A DNA stretch of 64,000 bases from Xenopus tropicalis (GCF_000004195.4 NC_030679.2:18488712-18552711); one strand, 5' to 3'; counted from the first letter of the stretch, positions 46,751 through 59,389 are shown. The notes: a model not told the origin generated them from the sequence alone. Numbers and translations: made by a program.

Positions 46751-46978
46751 CTCTTAGTACTAGTTGATCCAGGGACTGGTCCGATTGCCATCTTGGAGTC
46801 AGGAAGGAATTTTTTCCCCTCTGTGGCAAATTAGAGAGGCTTCAGATGGGGTTTTTTGCCTTCCTCTGGATCAACTAGTAGTTAGGCAGGTTATATATAG
46901 GCATTATGGTTGAACTTGATGGACGTATGTCTTTTTTCAACCCAACTTACTATGTTACTATGTTACTATGTTACTATG
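44111..46978 (+). mobile_element. CR1-like LINE copy 2, longer
   Basis: It starts in the endonuclease domain, at the codons QRDRGNRKGGGVCLF, extends about 330 bp further 5' than copy 1, and ends with TTACTATG units at 46949-46978. The 3' UTR blocks GATCCAGGGACTGGTCCGAT and GGCATTATGGTTGAACTTGA are shared with copy 1. Confidence 0.9.
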
Positions 46979-47212
46979 GGGCATATTTATTATGCTGTGT
47001 AAAAAACAGCGATAAAATCCGCCACACATCGCCAGGCTTCATCGTGTAAAAACGGTATAATTTTTTTATGCGTTTTTTCTTCCACCGGAACTTATGGAAA
47101 ATAACGGTGTAATATCCGGTGTTCAGACGGCGACCTTTTCCATTTACTTTACACAGCTTTTTACTCCATTTTTTCGGCGAATTAGTTTTACACAACATAA
47201 TACATACGCCCC
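46978..47212. mobile_element. MITE abutting the CR1 tail
   Basis: 235 bp with ends GGGGCATATTTATTATGCTG / ACATAATACATACGCCCC and TAT on both sides (46975-46977, 47213-47215). It is inserted in the last TTACTATG unit of copy 2, so it arrived after the LINE. A 3-bp target suits Harbinger, though TAT is not the usual TWA. Confidence 0.7.
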
Positions 47213-48296
47213 TATATTTTTCCATGCTGAATAGTGCTAAGTACAGGGAAGTGCCTATGCTGACAGCTTTATGGTATCTTTCAGTGCTGGATTCCATTCA
47301 TAACTGTATTTGGCTGCTCCCTCCCCCAGAGAGTTCAGTACACGCCATCAGGGCTACCAGGCCCCACCACTGCTGTTGTGCTGTAAGGAGAGACTGCAAG
47401 TGATAAGTGAAGTTTTGGCTAAACTGCCTGACTGGGGTGAATAGGATAAGGTAGGTCTAGAACTTGTAGCTGAGTTAGGGACATCTTCACAGAAGCTAGA
47501 GGAAAACAAATCATGTAGTATATATGGCATTATATATGTGCATTATATATGTGCATAACAGTTGCTATTCCCCTGGGTTTGGAAGCACCTACAGGGTTTC
47601 TCTATAGCCATGGACAGCAAATCACTATCTCTTTATAACCTGTGGGATTCTGGGGCCACAGCATGACCACAGGGCAAGTAGACCATGAGGCTAATCAAGT
47701 TGCCTGGTGGTGGTCAAAACAAGTAATTTTCCCAAAGAGTTTCAAGGGGCCCCAAAAATATTTTATTGAGGGGGTCATTAACTTCTCCCTAAGCCATTAG
47801 CTTGGCAAAGTATGGTCAACAATTGTTGTTGTAAGGGTGAAGACACACAGAACTACTAGTAGCAACTGGTTACAGCTACTAAAATAGACAATGCTGATCA
47901 TTTACTGATAATTGTCTCTACGTGTGTTTTAGCAGAAGCAATTCTCAGTATTGTTCTACAGCTACTTGTCACTGCTACTAAACCCCAGAAAATACCCTGC
48001 CATAGACAATACTGAGAATTGCCTCTGCTAAAACACACATAGAGAAAATTATTAGCAAATGATCGGCATTGTCTACTTTTGTAGCCGTGACAAGTAGCTG
48101 CTACTAGTAGTTCCATGTGTCTTCACCCATATAGTAGGGCCTATGTCAGAAAAAAAATTATGTGGTCCTCATCCAGTGGAATTATCTAATCTGCCTAAAA
48201 TATGTCCTAAGGGTCGGACCACATACACACGTGCCAAAGAGCTGCCAATTCAGTCTAAAGGGACTAAATCATCAGCTTTTATTGGCCCATGTATGG
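47213..48296. other. Inverted repeat at about 47833-48125, otherwise no gene
   Basis: GTGAAGACACACAGAACTACTAGTAGC near 47836 mirrors GCTACTAGTAGTTCCATGTGTCTTCAC near 48100, and ACAATACTGAGAATTGCCTC near 48006 mirrors the block near 47938. This is a roughly 290-bp palindromic element, probably a further MITE with the flanks AGGG/CCCA undetermined. A Harbinger-type end CCCATGTATGGCCAACTTT lies at 48284-48302. Confidence 0.6.
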
Positions 48297-48503
48297 CCAA
48301 CTTTCCTCCGCCAAAATGCTGATGGTTGTTGCACATTCCAACATCTCTATCGATGGCACGCTCATCAACCCTGTCGACTGGGCACATTGTTTGGGCGTGA
48401 TCCTTGGCTCCTCTTGCTCCTTCTCTGACCATATTAATACCACTGTCAAAATCTTTCACTTTTTCTTATGCAATATTGCCAAAATCCGTCCCTTTCTTTC
48501 TAC

Positions 48504-48906
48504 TGCAACAGCTAGGCTGCTCATGCATGCTAAAAGCTTGCTTAAACAAAGCCTCTAAGGGCTCTGGCACACGGGGAGATTAGTCGCCCGCGGCAAAACT
48601 CCCTGTTCGCGGGCGACTAATCTCCCCGAGTTGCCTACCCCTGCCATCCCACCGGCGAACATGTAAGTCGCCGGCGGGATGGCAGACGCGGCGGGGCGAT
48701 TTGCGCAAAATCGTGCCTCCGCGTCTGCCATCCCGCCGGCGACTTACATGTTCGCCGGTGGGATGGCAGGGGTAGGCAACTCGGGGAGATTAGTCGCCCG
48801 CGAACAGGGAGTTTTGCCGCGGGCGACTAATCTCCCCGTGTGCCAGAGCCCTTAGAGGCTTTGTTTAAGCAAGCTTTTAGCATGCATGAGCAGCCTAGCT
48901 GTTGCA
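48504..48906. repeat. Long inverted repeat spanning a hairpin MITE and its flanks
   Basis: Nearly perfect arms of about 185 bp around a centre near 48705. The arms include not only the MITE (from 48559) but also about 55 bp of the flanking LINE and insert (TGCAACAGCTAGGCTGCTCA and onwards, mirrored at 48887-48906). A MITE alone would not mirror its flanks. Confidence 0.88.
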
Positions 48907-49512
48907 TCCCAAAATGCTGATGGTTGTTGCACATTCCAACATCTCTATCGATGGGATGGCAGGGGTAGGCAACTCGGGGAGATTAGTCGCCCGCGAACAG
49001 GGAGTTTTGCCGCAGGCGACTAATCTCCCCGTGTGCCAGAGCCCTAAGAGAGAACAACGACCCACTTGATAAAGGGCCTTAGTGCTCAAAACATGTTGTG
49101 TGAATAAAACACTTTTCAGCAGCAAGCACTGCAGTGTTGTTCTCTCTTAGTGGCTTTGTTTAAGCAATTTATTCCTAGGTGGAGGTGTAAACTAATCATA
49201 AAAATTCACACATTGGCAGTGCACTCCAGGTCAGCATAAAAAGCCGCAACAGTCGATCAATTTTAATACCAACTGTTGCTTTCTTGTTTGGAAGTGGGTT
49301 CTCTCTGGCCTTGAGTTTTTTCAGGTTCCGGGGCAGGTTGCACCTGGACCAGAAGATATGAGTGGTGAGCAATTTTTGTGTGGGTGAAACTGTATTGCTT
49401 TTTCCAGACAGGCATCTGTATTTTTAAACTAATTTCCATGTTTAAACTAGCCCTTAAACTGTGTGCTGTGGATATATAATTTTTTCGTGGAGGAGCACAG
49501 TTGCCTTCACTG
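48532..49512. mobile_element. Nested insertion (Penelope-like with MITE) with 14-bp target duplication
   Basis: TGCTCATGCATGCT occurs at 48518-48531 and 49513-49526, and removing what lies between restores the L2 reading. The insert contains AAAACATGTTGTGTGAATAAAA near 49089 next to ACTTGATAAAGGGCC, which resembles a decayed hammerhead region of Penelope-like terminal repeats, and TTCTCTCTTAG/CTAAGAGAGAA inverted blocks at 49046 and 49140. The family assignment is tentative; the insertion itself is clear. Confidence 0.65.
48559..48851. mobile_element. Harbinger-type hairpin MITE
   Basis: Ends GGGCTCTGGCACACGGGGAG / CTCCCCGTGTGCCAGAGCCC; nearly the whole element is one palindrome (CATCCCACCGGCGAACATGT and its complement inside). 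A second, partial copy of its right half follows at about 48952-49045. Confidence 0.82.
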
Positions 49513-50295
49513 TGCTCATGCATGCTCTCATCCTATTCTGAATTGACTACTATAACCTACTACTAACCGGCCTCCCTAACTCCCATCTCTCCCCCCTACA
49601 GTCTATATTAAATACTGCTGCCAGAATTCTCCTCCTTTCGTCCAGGAGAGTTCAGGCCCTTCCACTGCTAAAGTCCTTATCGTGACTTCCCATTAAACAA
49701 AGAATATTTTACAAACTCCTTCTCTTAACCTTCAAAGCCCTCCATTCCTCTGCACCTCACTACATCTCTTCTCTTGTGTCTCCATACGTTCCTGGCCGAC
49801 TCCTCCGTTCCTCACAGAGCAACCGCTTGGTTGCGCCCCCCCCACTACTACTGCCGTTTCCCGCCTTAAACCTTGCTGCCCCTTACATTTGGAATGCCTT
49901 CCCTGATTGCCTCCGGAGAGAATCCCCCATCAGTCTTTTTAAAACTAAACTTAAAGACTGCCTCTTGGAGCACTCGCACAGCACCTGATCTGGGAAATAG
50001 CACTTATATTGCAGTGTCACCCACTGTAACCAGCACTAATTACCCTTCTATTTGTCTGTAAGTTACCCTCCCATTTAGATTGTAAGCTCTATAAGACAGG
50101 TACCTCTGTCCTCTTGTCTTTTTGATTCTTGACTTATTGCTACTGTACCTTGTATTCATTTGTATTTATTATCATACTTTATATTGATCTATTATTATTT
50201 TAATAACCCTTTGTTGTATTAATCTTTTTTACTGTACAGCGCTGCGTACATAAGTAGCGTTTTATAAATAAGGATATACATATATACATACATAC

Positions 50296-53200
50296 ATATT
50301 ATCAAGTATTAAAGCATGCTGGGAGTCCAGAAACATCAAGACTGGATTTTACTTCGGAGGGCTAGGGGGTGCAAAAGAGTACATTTTGGGAAAGATTTAA
50401 GCACCTAGTATCCCCCTCTGTGGTTGACATTCTATATATGATATATATAACTTTCTATATCAAAATTATGCTGAAGTATTGTGGGAGCTATAATTATAAC
50501 TGTTATGGAAGGTTGACATCCCCTTTAAGCCTTAAGTTTGCTTTTAGCTTGTTTACCCAATAATTGCGTAACTGAGGGTTGCACAGCAGCTCTACATTTA
50601 GAATTTAGAAATGTACACAATATACCTTTAGAATTTCTTGATATAAGGAGTGGTATCTTGGGGCTAAACAAATTAATATACAGCTGGACTTTAGAATTCT
50701 TGACTCAGATCTCCTGGTTTAACTTTGTACAGTTAAACATATTTGAGTCAAAGCTATTCGTATGAAACCCAGGGTGACGTCCAACTGAGTCAAGCAAAGA
50801 TAAATGTTTGGATAAAGGGTTCTCTGTGTTAATTCGGCAGTATACAAAACAAAAGGCACACTGGCAGCCAATCAAAGGCGAGCATTGCAGTAAAACTGGT
50901 TGTACTCGATTGTGGAAAGAGGCTCTTACTGTATTTTATTTTCCAATACTGTTGTGACTTAGAAAATCGCTGAGCAAACACAGCTAAAATGAGTTCTACA
51001 GTAGCTGTAAGTACATGTCTATTCCTTTATAGCAATTTAACAGCAACATTTCTGAGACTTTTGGGTCACACCCATTTGGGCAAGGATGGGTTTGGAGTTG
51101 GACAGGTCACTGTTGGACAGGGCTTCCCAGGGCCCACTGAAGAACCTGACATTGAGGTTACAGTTGGATGGGCCTTTTATGTATAGTATGTAATGCTTAC
51201 TTTGTAGCAGGGCAGCCATCAGGGGGTACAGTAGGTATTGTAGTCAGGGCCTCCTTGGCTGACCCCCAAGAGATTTAAATGTGTGGTTTGCAGGCCATAA
51301 AGGGAGTGGGCCTTGTGGGAGAGTGGGTAGGTTTGGCTGGGTCACAGCAGGGGGTTGGCATAGTTGGGCATGTCTAGGGAGGGTTAGGAAAGTGGTCATG
51401 AGTGTATGGGCAATATTTGTATTCCTTCAGGGCCCCATTCTGCTTGGTGGCAGGGTTCTCCTCCCAGGGGCTTAGGTAACCTTTGGGAGATGCCCCTGCT
51501 TACTTAGTAGTAAGGGACTTCATGATTCCTGATAATGGCTCTGCTTGGGAGAACTGGGTGGGGATGTAGAGACTGTTAACATTCCATTTCAGTATATAGG
51601 GTATCTACATCATTTTGAATCATCATTGCTATTATTATTCTATGACACTGTGACAATATGATATAATATTGCTATGAAAGCAAATATGCCTTTAAAGGGC
51701 AGAGAATGTGCCTAATACAACACAATACCCTGAAAGAGACTAACTGCCCATTTGGAGGTATGTAATGTAACACCTGTGAGAACATTCATGATCCAGACAT
51801 GCGGTTTCCTACTTCAGCAGAAGAATGCCATGCCTTTAAACAGCTGAATTATTTGTTTGGCTACAATGGAATTTCACACAAGCATGCACAGGAGGGGTTC
51901 AGCAGAAAGAAAGACCTATTTTGGGCTCCTCTCTCACAGATAATTGCTAAACACTAATGCATTATTTCCATTAGGGTTCCCCTGTTAAAACTGCACGGAA
52001 TCCAGTGGGGTCACATGCATCACAATGAATTGCTACTTAACCCTGCAGCATAAAAATATGTGTCAGATTAAAGGGGAAAGATTGCACCTAAATATTGTGC
52101 AGAACTACCCACAGTGAGGCCTGGTCAGTGACAAGTACGCTTCAGTGGACCCTCTGAGCTTGATGGTGGAAGAATTTATTGTGTAAATTCAGATCAGAGC
52201 AGATCTTGTATATAACATATATAACATGCATTACTGTACCTGAGATACCATATAGGGCATAGTCCATACCATTTACTCATTAGTGGTGGTTACATAGGCC
52301 ACACAGTTCCAACATTAGTTTGAGTTACAATAGCCCACAAAGTTCCTTATATACAGTATTAGTTCTCAGCTGGCTCTATTAGGGCAAAGGGCCAAATTTC
52401 AACAGACTTTCCTAAGTTACCATCACTATGGCATATTTATCTGGTATTCCCCTACAATTATTCATTTTACAGTGTCCGCTAGTCACACAGCTCTGTACAT
52501 AAATCTTAATAATTAAGGGCCATAGCATGAAACAGTAGGGATTAGAAGGATCTACGCCCAAGAATTTACCGTTGTCAGCTTAAAACAGGTTCATGGTGAA
52601 AGCATCTCAGTGATGAATTCAAACTGCTAACATCATAGCTGGGAGACTATTCCCTGTGGATTTATTAAAACAGATCTTGTTCACGGATCCTGTTATGTTG
52701 CCTGCTGTCTGAGACTATGTAATAAAATGATAACTGTTGCTGCGAGAAAACAATTGATGCCTGGGTATCAGCCTGGGAGAAAACAATAGGTACCCTGATT
52801 TGTAAAGGTGGGTGATATTGGATTAATATCTCAGACTATCTGCAACTTTTATTGAGTAATGTATGCCACTTTAAGTCCACCACTAAATGTTGTGGTCTTA
52901 ACTAAGGTACTAAGTATCCATTCACCTTCCTATAGTATACATCACATTCATGATTTAAGGTTACCCAAAAGAGAGGGTTTATCTCTTTTGGAGCATATCT
53001 GGGTGTAAGTAGGTGTGACCTAAGAGTCAATTTTTTTTACATCTTTAAATGTATGGCATTCAAGGGCATAACAGTGGAGACAGTTGAGTTTTAGGGGATA
53101 GAGAAGGTCATCAACATTTTTGTAAAGAAGCAAGAAAAATTCAAGTTATACCATTGCACCCCTAATACCATCACCAAGTCATATTTCCAATATATATAAG

Positions 53201-54589
53201 CAGAGAGGGTAGCTTATGCAATCAGCATTAGATTTACATATGTTTCAGGACTTTGATAAATGAGCTGTGTGAGTCAGTTGGATGTAGGAGGTGTTGGGGC
53301 AAATAAGTTGCACAATCACTGAATCACCCCTGTTTAGAGCTGCACAGTACCACAGTCAGTTAAGGTTCCAGATAGTATGCAGTATTAAAGGCGTGCACAC
53401 TGTTAATGTTTAAAAGAGCCATTATACCAGTTAAATACTGTAATCATCTATTCTGCTGCAACAGTCTGCTCATTGTCTTCCCTTCAGGTATATTAGATTT
53501 CTGTCTTAATGGAGAAAATCACATTATTGGATAGGAATTAAAGATTCATCAGATTGTATCTTTCCCTTCTCTTCTCGAGTCTCAGACCAGCTGAGGATTT
53601 CAGAAAGCTATTCATGAAGCAAGACACTCCAAGCTACAACATTTAAACGATTCCCTTTTATATAGGGGAAATCTTGCCTGCTGCTGTGTACATCTGCACG
53701 CCATTTCTTTTCATATGAAATTAAGGGTTGAAGCATTAAATATATGTTTTACTTTACCATATGGGCAATACCATGTAGTTATTGTCACTAGTGACTAACA
53801 ATTTTTGACCAATACCGACCGTAACCTGCCCTCTGTCAGCCTGAACCCAACCTGACTCACTGTGCTGCTATCATCTATACACCTGTGTCCTACCTGTAGC
53901 TGGCCATCTCTGACATCACAGTTAGAGACCTATAAATGTTTCAGACGAAGAAGGTCGCAGAAGGATGTCGGGAAGAGTTGAGGTAGGTGTAGTGGGCCTG
54001 AGTATAGTTATGGCCAAATGGCTAAATTTATGTATTTATAAATAAAGTTGTTTAATCTTCACTGCTGCCCTGGTGTCCGATTGAATGCATGCCACATGGT
54101 GCTTTGATTCGTTGTTTCTCCCTGTGCTGTGGATCAGGGGCATTGTACCCGGACCACCGATAAGAAGCGGTGACTGGCCTGATTCTTTTAAAGATTCTTT
54201 TAAAGGCTTTTTGGAGTTGTGTGGCCAGTTGAACAGAGTAAACAGTTCTAGTGAAAGGCTTGGGGCACGGGCACCCGAGCCCTCTATTTAATCTGGTGAG
54301 CTTGTCTCTGTATTTATTAATTGTTTAAAATTGTAACTGGCAGCCAACAAGTTCCTTTATATATAAAAAGGCTGTTTTAACCTAAGATAGGTTGAGATTC
54401 TTCTTTACGGTAAAGTAGTTTGTTCAAATGCTTAAACTGACAGCCTAAATCTACCCAACCTAGGGGTCCTGTGGGTTTCGGGCCAGGCCTGCATACCATT
54501 AATTGCTGCCACCACGGAAGCAAATTGCTCACAATTAGCATTTTCAAGGAATAATTGCCAGACCCCAGGTTCACTAGCAGGATCTAGGA
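50296..54589. other. No supported gene
   Basis: 4.3 kb of non-coding sequence. Near 51050-51480 GGGCC-rich stretches (TTGGACAGGGCTTCCCAGGG, GGCAGCCATCAGGGGG) look like decayed hAT-type repeats. AATAAAGTTG at about 54041 lies in an LTR- or SINE-like tail that I cannot assign. No exon with paired splice sites was recognised. Confidence 0.4.
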
Positions 54590-54838
54590 CAGGGGTGGGC
54601 AAACTTTTTGGCTCAGGGGCCACATTAACCGGGGCAGCGTTACGCCCGGGGCTGCCATCAAAAATTATGTTCACCGGCTCCCCAGTGCATTCTTTTATAT
54701 GGTTGCGCCCCGTGCATGCTGACGCTGTGCGCACGCACGGGGCGCAACCAATCAGGGCCCGTCATTCTTTTAAGGGGGCCGGATTGAAAGGGCTGACGGG
54801 CCGGATGTTGCCCGCGGGCCATAGTTTGCCCACCCCTG
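54590..54838. mobile_element. hAT-type MITE with perfect 8-bp duplication
   Basis: 249 bp with ends CAGGGGTGGGCAAACT / AGTTTGCCCACCCCTG, flanked by ATCTAGGA at 54582-54589 and 54839-54846. GC-rich with GCGCACGC. Reading frames that cross it are incidental. Confidence 0.93.
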
Positions 54839-56957
54839 ATCTAGGAGATTATCTTTCAAGACAACTGAGGGATAATTCTAAACATCTTGCTGTTCTCCTA
54901 CGGAACTGGAAATTATGCAGGTGGCAAAAAGCTAGCAAAGATCACACGTGCCATTGCCCTAAACAGCATAATGTTATCTCTGCTGATGTTCAACAACAGT
55001 GTAATATTCTGCAAGTTAAAAAATGGCATAGTAGCCTCCCTATGTTACATAATGGCACAATTTCATTCGCAGCATTGGTAGGCTGGCTTATGGGACAATC
55101 TTCTTGATCTTCTTCCACCCTGTAGCAATCTTGTACTCAACCACTGCTCCATGCTAGCAGATCAGATACTGTTGAGACACAACACTGGGACACAATCATG
55201 ATCTGTGCACGAAGCACCCATACTATACCCAACACACTCCTTAATGTGCACATTCCAGGACAACAACTCTTAACATTACCCAGCTTGCTGGCTGCTTCAG
55301 TCAGGTATAGGTCTTAATTCTAAGAAGATCTGACTTTTTGTTTTGCCAAACTGGAGGGAGGGGGCTTGATGATACAGTTTTGTTTTAGGAGTTGAAAGCA
55401 CTATTCCATGTCTGGATATTGTGACATAGCTGGTTTACACCCAGCTTCTGCCCTCTGCTATGAATGTGGGGCTGAAGAACTTTTCAGAAACTCCAGACAC
55501 CAAAAATATAGGAATCTCTCAAAACATTTTACTCATCTCTAGTGACCACCAAAGTAGGGGGTTCCTCCCACATAGTGATACAATGTCCTTGATCTTCTCT
55601 TCATCCTTAAATAGAAGGCAACTGCCTCCTACCAATCACAGCACAGCTTTACAAGTCTTATGTTAGGTTTGTGCTCTGCTTAAAATGGTATAAACCTTCC
55701 AGAAAACTCTACCATTGCCTTTCAGTGCTCACCAAAGTAGGAAGCCATTAATCTATTTAATTGCTAGAATAATACCTGCATATTTCCCACTTTACCTCTT
55801 ATACCCAGGCACAAAATTGGAATGCTGAATGGATAATGAGCAGATGATTCAGAACAGACAGAGCTACATGGCTGCACTAATAATCTCCACCCAACATGCT
55901 GTACTCGATTAAAAAAGCCATGTGCTTGCAATAATGTTGCGTTATTCTTCAATTACTCATCCTTTCCATACAGCAGTTCTGTCTGAGGCTTCTCCATGTA
56001 TCTCCAGCCATTTATTGCCTTTTTTGCCTTACTAAGGTTTAGGAACTTACAAAAAGAGAAAAAATTTAATGTTAGTGTAAAGGCAAAATAAAGCTAATGA
56101 CTGTGTTGCCCAATGTAAACATTTTCCATGTATTCAGATAAAAGAAAATGGATACAATAATGACTAATACTCCTCCTGTTAAATCTCTTACATAAAAAAA
56201 CCTGGCAGGGAATGTTAAAAATCCTAAAGTGATGTAGACAGGTTTATTACCTGGGTTTGAAATAGGATCTCTATTATTGTGTATATTACAAGTTATACAG
56301 GTAGCTAGGACAGTTTAGATCATACCCAAATAGAACCCACTCCACTTGATCCATGGCCACTTTTAAAGAAACCCTGGCTATTTTGCCACATAGGGACAAT
56401 TTGGAGGAATGTTGTGGTATTTTTGTTCTATGGTTCTTTCACTACTCCTACAACAGATAGGGTCTGCTCTTAAGGACAAATTATGACTGGTTATTACAGC
56501 CTCAGAAATCCTTTTTGTCAGGAACTTATTGAAAATGAGCATGAGTGGATCCAGAACATGAAATATTGGCACCCAAGGCAATACGAATTGACCCAGCATC
56601 CCAGTCTCCTTTGCCTGCCACTTGGTCCACACAGGCCCCCGTTTACGAACTGATTGCTCCCACTCCTACTGCACCATCTTCATTCACACTAAGGCACTGC
56701 CTATCCCTAGTTCCAGCCTACAGCAGAAGACTCCTTTAATTTAGGACTAGTATACTAACATATATACCATGACTATTGAAGTTGTCTGCCTTTAGCCACT
56801 TGTGTTTGAAGCAATTTGAATATACATTACCTGATGTACCTAGGGGACATGTAGAGTTTGTTTCACCCTTATCATGTAGCACATGATAAATAAGATACAG
56901 TGCTTGATTTAAACTTTGGGCTCCCCATGTCACAAAGTAACAGTGGCTACATCTTAA
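54839..56957. other. No supported gene
   Basis: Unique-looking AT-rich DNA with short frames and no recognisable protein. Confidence 0.45.
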
Positions 56958-57361
56958 AGGAACAGTAACTCCAAAAAATGAAAGTGTTGTAAAGTAATTG
57001 AAATATAACGTCCTGTTGCCCTGCAGTGGTAAAACTCGGGTGTTTGCTTCAGGAACCCTACTATAATATATATAAATAAGCTGCTGTGTAGCCATGGGGG
57101 CAGCCATTCAAGCTGGAAAAAAGGTTACATAGCAGCTAACAGATAAACTCTGTAGAATACAATGGTGTCTTATCTGTTAGCTGCTATATAACCTGTGCCT
57201 TTTCTTCTTTTGAATGGCTGCCCCCATGGCTACACACCAGGGTTTATATAAACTCTAGTAATGTTTCTGAAGCAAACATACAATTTTTACCAGTGCAGGG
57301 CAGCAGTACATTATAGTTTAATTTCTTTAAAATATATACATTTTTTGGTGTTACTGTTCCT
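56958..57361. mobile_element. Kolobok/T2-type MITE
   Basis: 404 bp flanked by TTAA (56954-56957, 57362-57365), with ends AGGAACAGTAACTCCAAAAA / TTTTTTGGTGTTACTGTTCCT. The interior TGTAGCCATGGGGGCAGCCA is repeated in inverse near 57216. It is a less diverged relative of 30097-30505. Confidence 0.85.
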
Positions 57362-59019
57362 TTAACACAGTAGAACAGTAGCTCTGCCAATGAAAAGTAC
57401 CCCATGCAACAACTGAGCAGCCAGTGAAACTGGAATGGTGGCCTGGAAAACTTTTAGGAAAGCAACACAAAATGTAATTTCATATTTACAGAACAGGTAA
57501 TGAATTGGTAAATACTTCTTCGCGACACCCAGATAGGAAACGTTGTAGTAACATTTTTTTTTACACAGTAAACAACTTGATGTGGTAGCTGCCACACAAA
57601 TAAGTGTCAACCAAGATTCTCGCTCATGACTTATTTTACACTATTTGCCCAGCAACACATGCCTGTGATTTGTATCTTCTTGTGTTTGTTCTTAAGTCTC
57701 CGTCTTGGTTGAGATTTGCCCTTTCTCTTTCCTTTATTGGGATCAGGTTCTGTGTCTTCTGTCTCTTGCTCCCTGGCTTGTTTCATGTTTCCTCTGGCTT
57801 CTGATTGCCGGCTTGTCTGAAAATCCTCCTGGCTCTTGCGCCATGGCTTGTCTTACATCCCTTCTGAATTTTATACAAGGGCTTGGCTCACAGTGTCCTC
57901 TGGCTTGTCTTGGTACAATGTGTTTCTTTTCCATGTGTTTTTGCTTTAAACAGTGGAAAGGCTAGAATTTTACAGGACTTTCTGCAAGAATTCTGTGTTG
58001 GCAATGAACCACAGTCAGGCCTAAAACACCATGCCCTCCTTCACTCTTAAGCTTCTGCTTAATTACATGTCATTGGTTGCCATGATAATGGGAAACATGA
58101 TAGAATCCACATTGCATACAAGAGACCATCCGTCACAATAAGGATAGACTATATAAACATGGGTGGGGTATGGAGCAGGACAAGGATATGATTTGACATG
58201 GTATGAAAATATCAGGAACTGGGCTAAAATGTCTCAATTCTCAAATAAGGAATCTCTGGAAGTACAATTTTTGAGGTTCTAAAGCATTGCCTTCTATTAT
58301 TTCCCAGACTAGATCTACCTACCCTCCCTACTAAGCTGTATCCTCCAAAGCCCTCAGGAGCTCCAGCATCCATATTTTTCTACTGATTCTACTCCTAAAA
58401 ATACTGGGGATGATTTACAAATAGCAAAGGGCAGTATAAATTTCTATATCAGACCTAATATCTGTTATATTCCAAATCAATCGCTTCTCAAGACCAACTC
58501 CTACACATCTGCAGTCTGAAGCATCCATCATATAAAAAAGCCACAATTATTTTTTTCCACATATAAAGCTACTGGGCTACAAAATTGTAACCAGAGGGAT
58601 GCCATTTAAAATTATAAAAGAACATCAGTGAAACCTTAGTGAACCAATATATCACAAAAGTATTATGGGTGCTTTTGTGCTATGGCCGCTGCTTTACAAA
58701 TGATTAAGTGGTAGCCATTGCACAATTTATTTACCCTTAGGGCTGCCTGGCAGGATAGAAAACCGTCCCATGGAATTTTGTTGGCTTCTTGTTCAGTATA
58801 TCACTAAACCTCTATGACGTCCAAGAAAAGTCTTTGTTTTGAGCAAATATATCAGCCATAAGACAAAAGCAAAAGGTGATTGCGCTACTGCCATGCTGGC
58901 AAGAAGGCCTCAGTTTTAATCGCTAAGTAAAGAACCCCAAAACAGAATAAAATATAGTCATACTAACAGTTAATTATAGAAGGTACTCAATATTTGTAAG
59001 TTGCCAAATAAATAAGGAA
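57362..59019. other. No supported gene, downstream of cd9
   Basis: No exon or bounded element recognised. It lies beyond the likely 3' end of cd9. Confidence 0.45.
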
Positions 59020-59389
59020 ATTAACTGTATATAACTTTATTGTTTTAATATGTACCAAATTATGTTCAACATAAGTTATATCTTGATTACTATTAAAAAG
59101 AAAGTGAAAGACAAAAATCTGAATACACTCCTGTAGTTATACAATATATATATATGCTTTGAACCTATCAACAAATCATGTACCATTGTATCATTGGTTT
59201 ATATATCTGACATACTGACAAAAGCTTTTTTTCTTTAAAAAAAAAAAAAAAAAAGTTGCATTAAAATGAGCAAAAACGCAGGACGACAATTTTATTTTAT
59301 TTTTTTTGTTTTTTAGAAAAATGTTTTCAGAACACTAAAATTCTTGGTACAATCCCTCCTCTGAAAGGATCTTTCCGCTTGGGTTTTGA
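59020..59389 (-). other. cd9: Likely cd9 3' untranslated region
   Basis: It follows the stop codon directly. Minus-strand AATAAA hexamers occur at 59291-59301 (two overlapping) and 59036-59041, giving a short and a longer possible UTR. The end is inferred. Confidence 0.55.

Larger units (their letters stand above)
48297..50295 (+). mobile_element. L2-type LINE, 5' truncated and split by a nested insert
   Basis: The first part (48297-48531) encodes a late reverse-transcriptase segment (DWAHCLGVILGSSCSFSDHI, FFLCNIAKIRPFLS, ARLLMHA). The reading continues at 49527 (LILF, a stop, IDYYN, LLTGLPNS, then ..SPYVPGRLLRSS, AAPYIWNAFP). The 3' UTR follows with TTAGATTGTAAGCTCTATAA and the tail GTACAGCGCTGCGTAC..GCGTTTTATAAATAAG and TACATA repeats. 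Stops and the 5' loss make it a fossil. Confidence 0.82.

Noticed and set aside
49046..49155. CTAAGAGAGAACAAC / GTTGTTCTCTCTTAG inverted pair as an independent MITE
   Set aside because: It lies wholly inside the nested insert and has no target duplication of its own; more likely part of the Penelope-like remnant or its rearrangement.
54595..55107. 170-codon plus-strand frame
   Set aside because: Half of it lies in the hAT-type MITE 54590-54838; no protein family.
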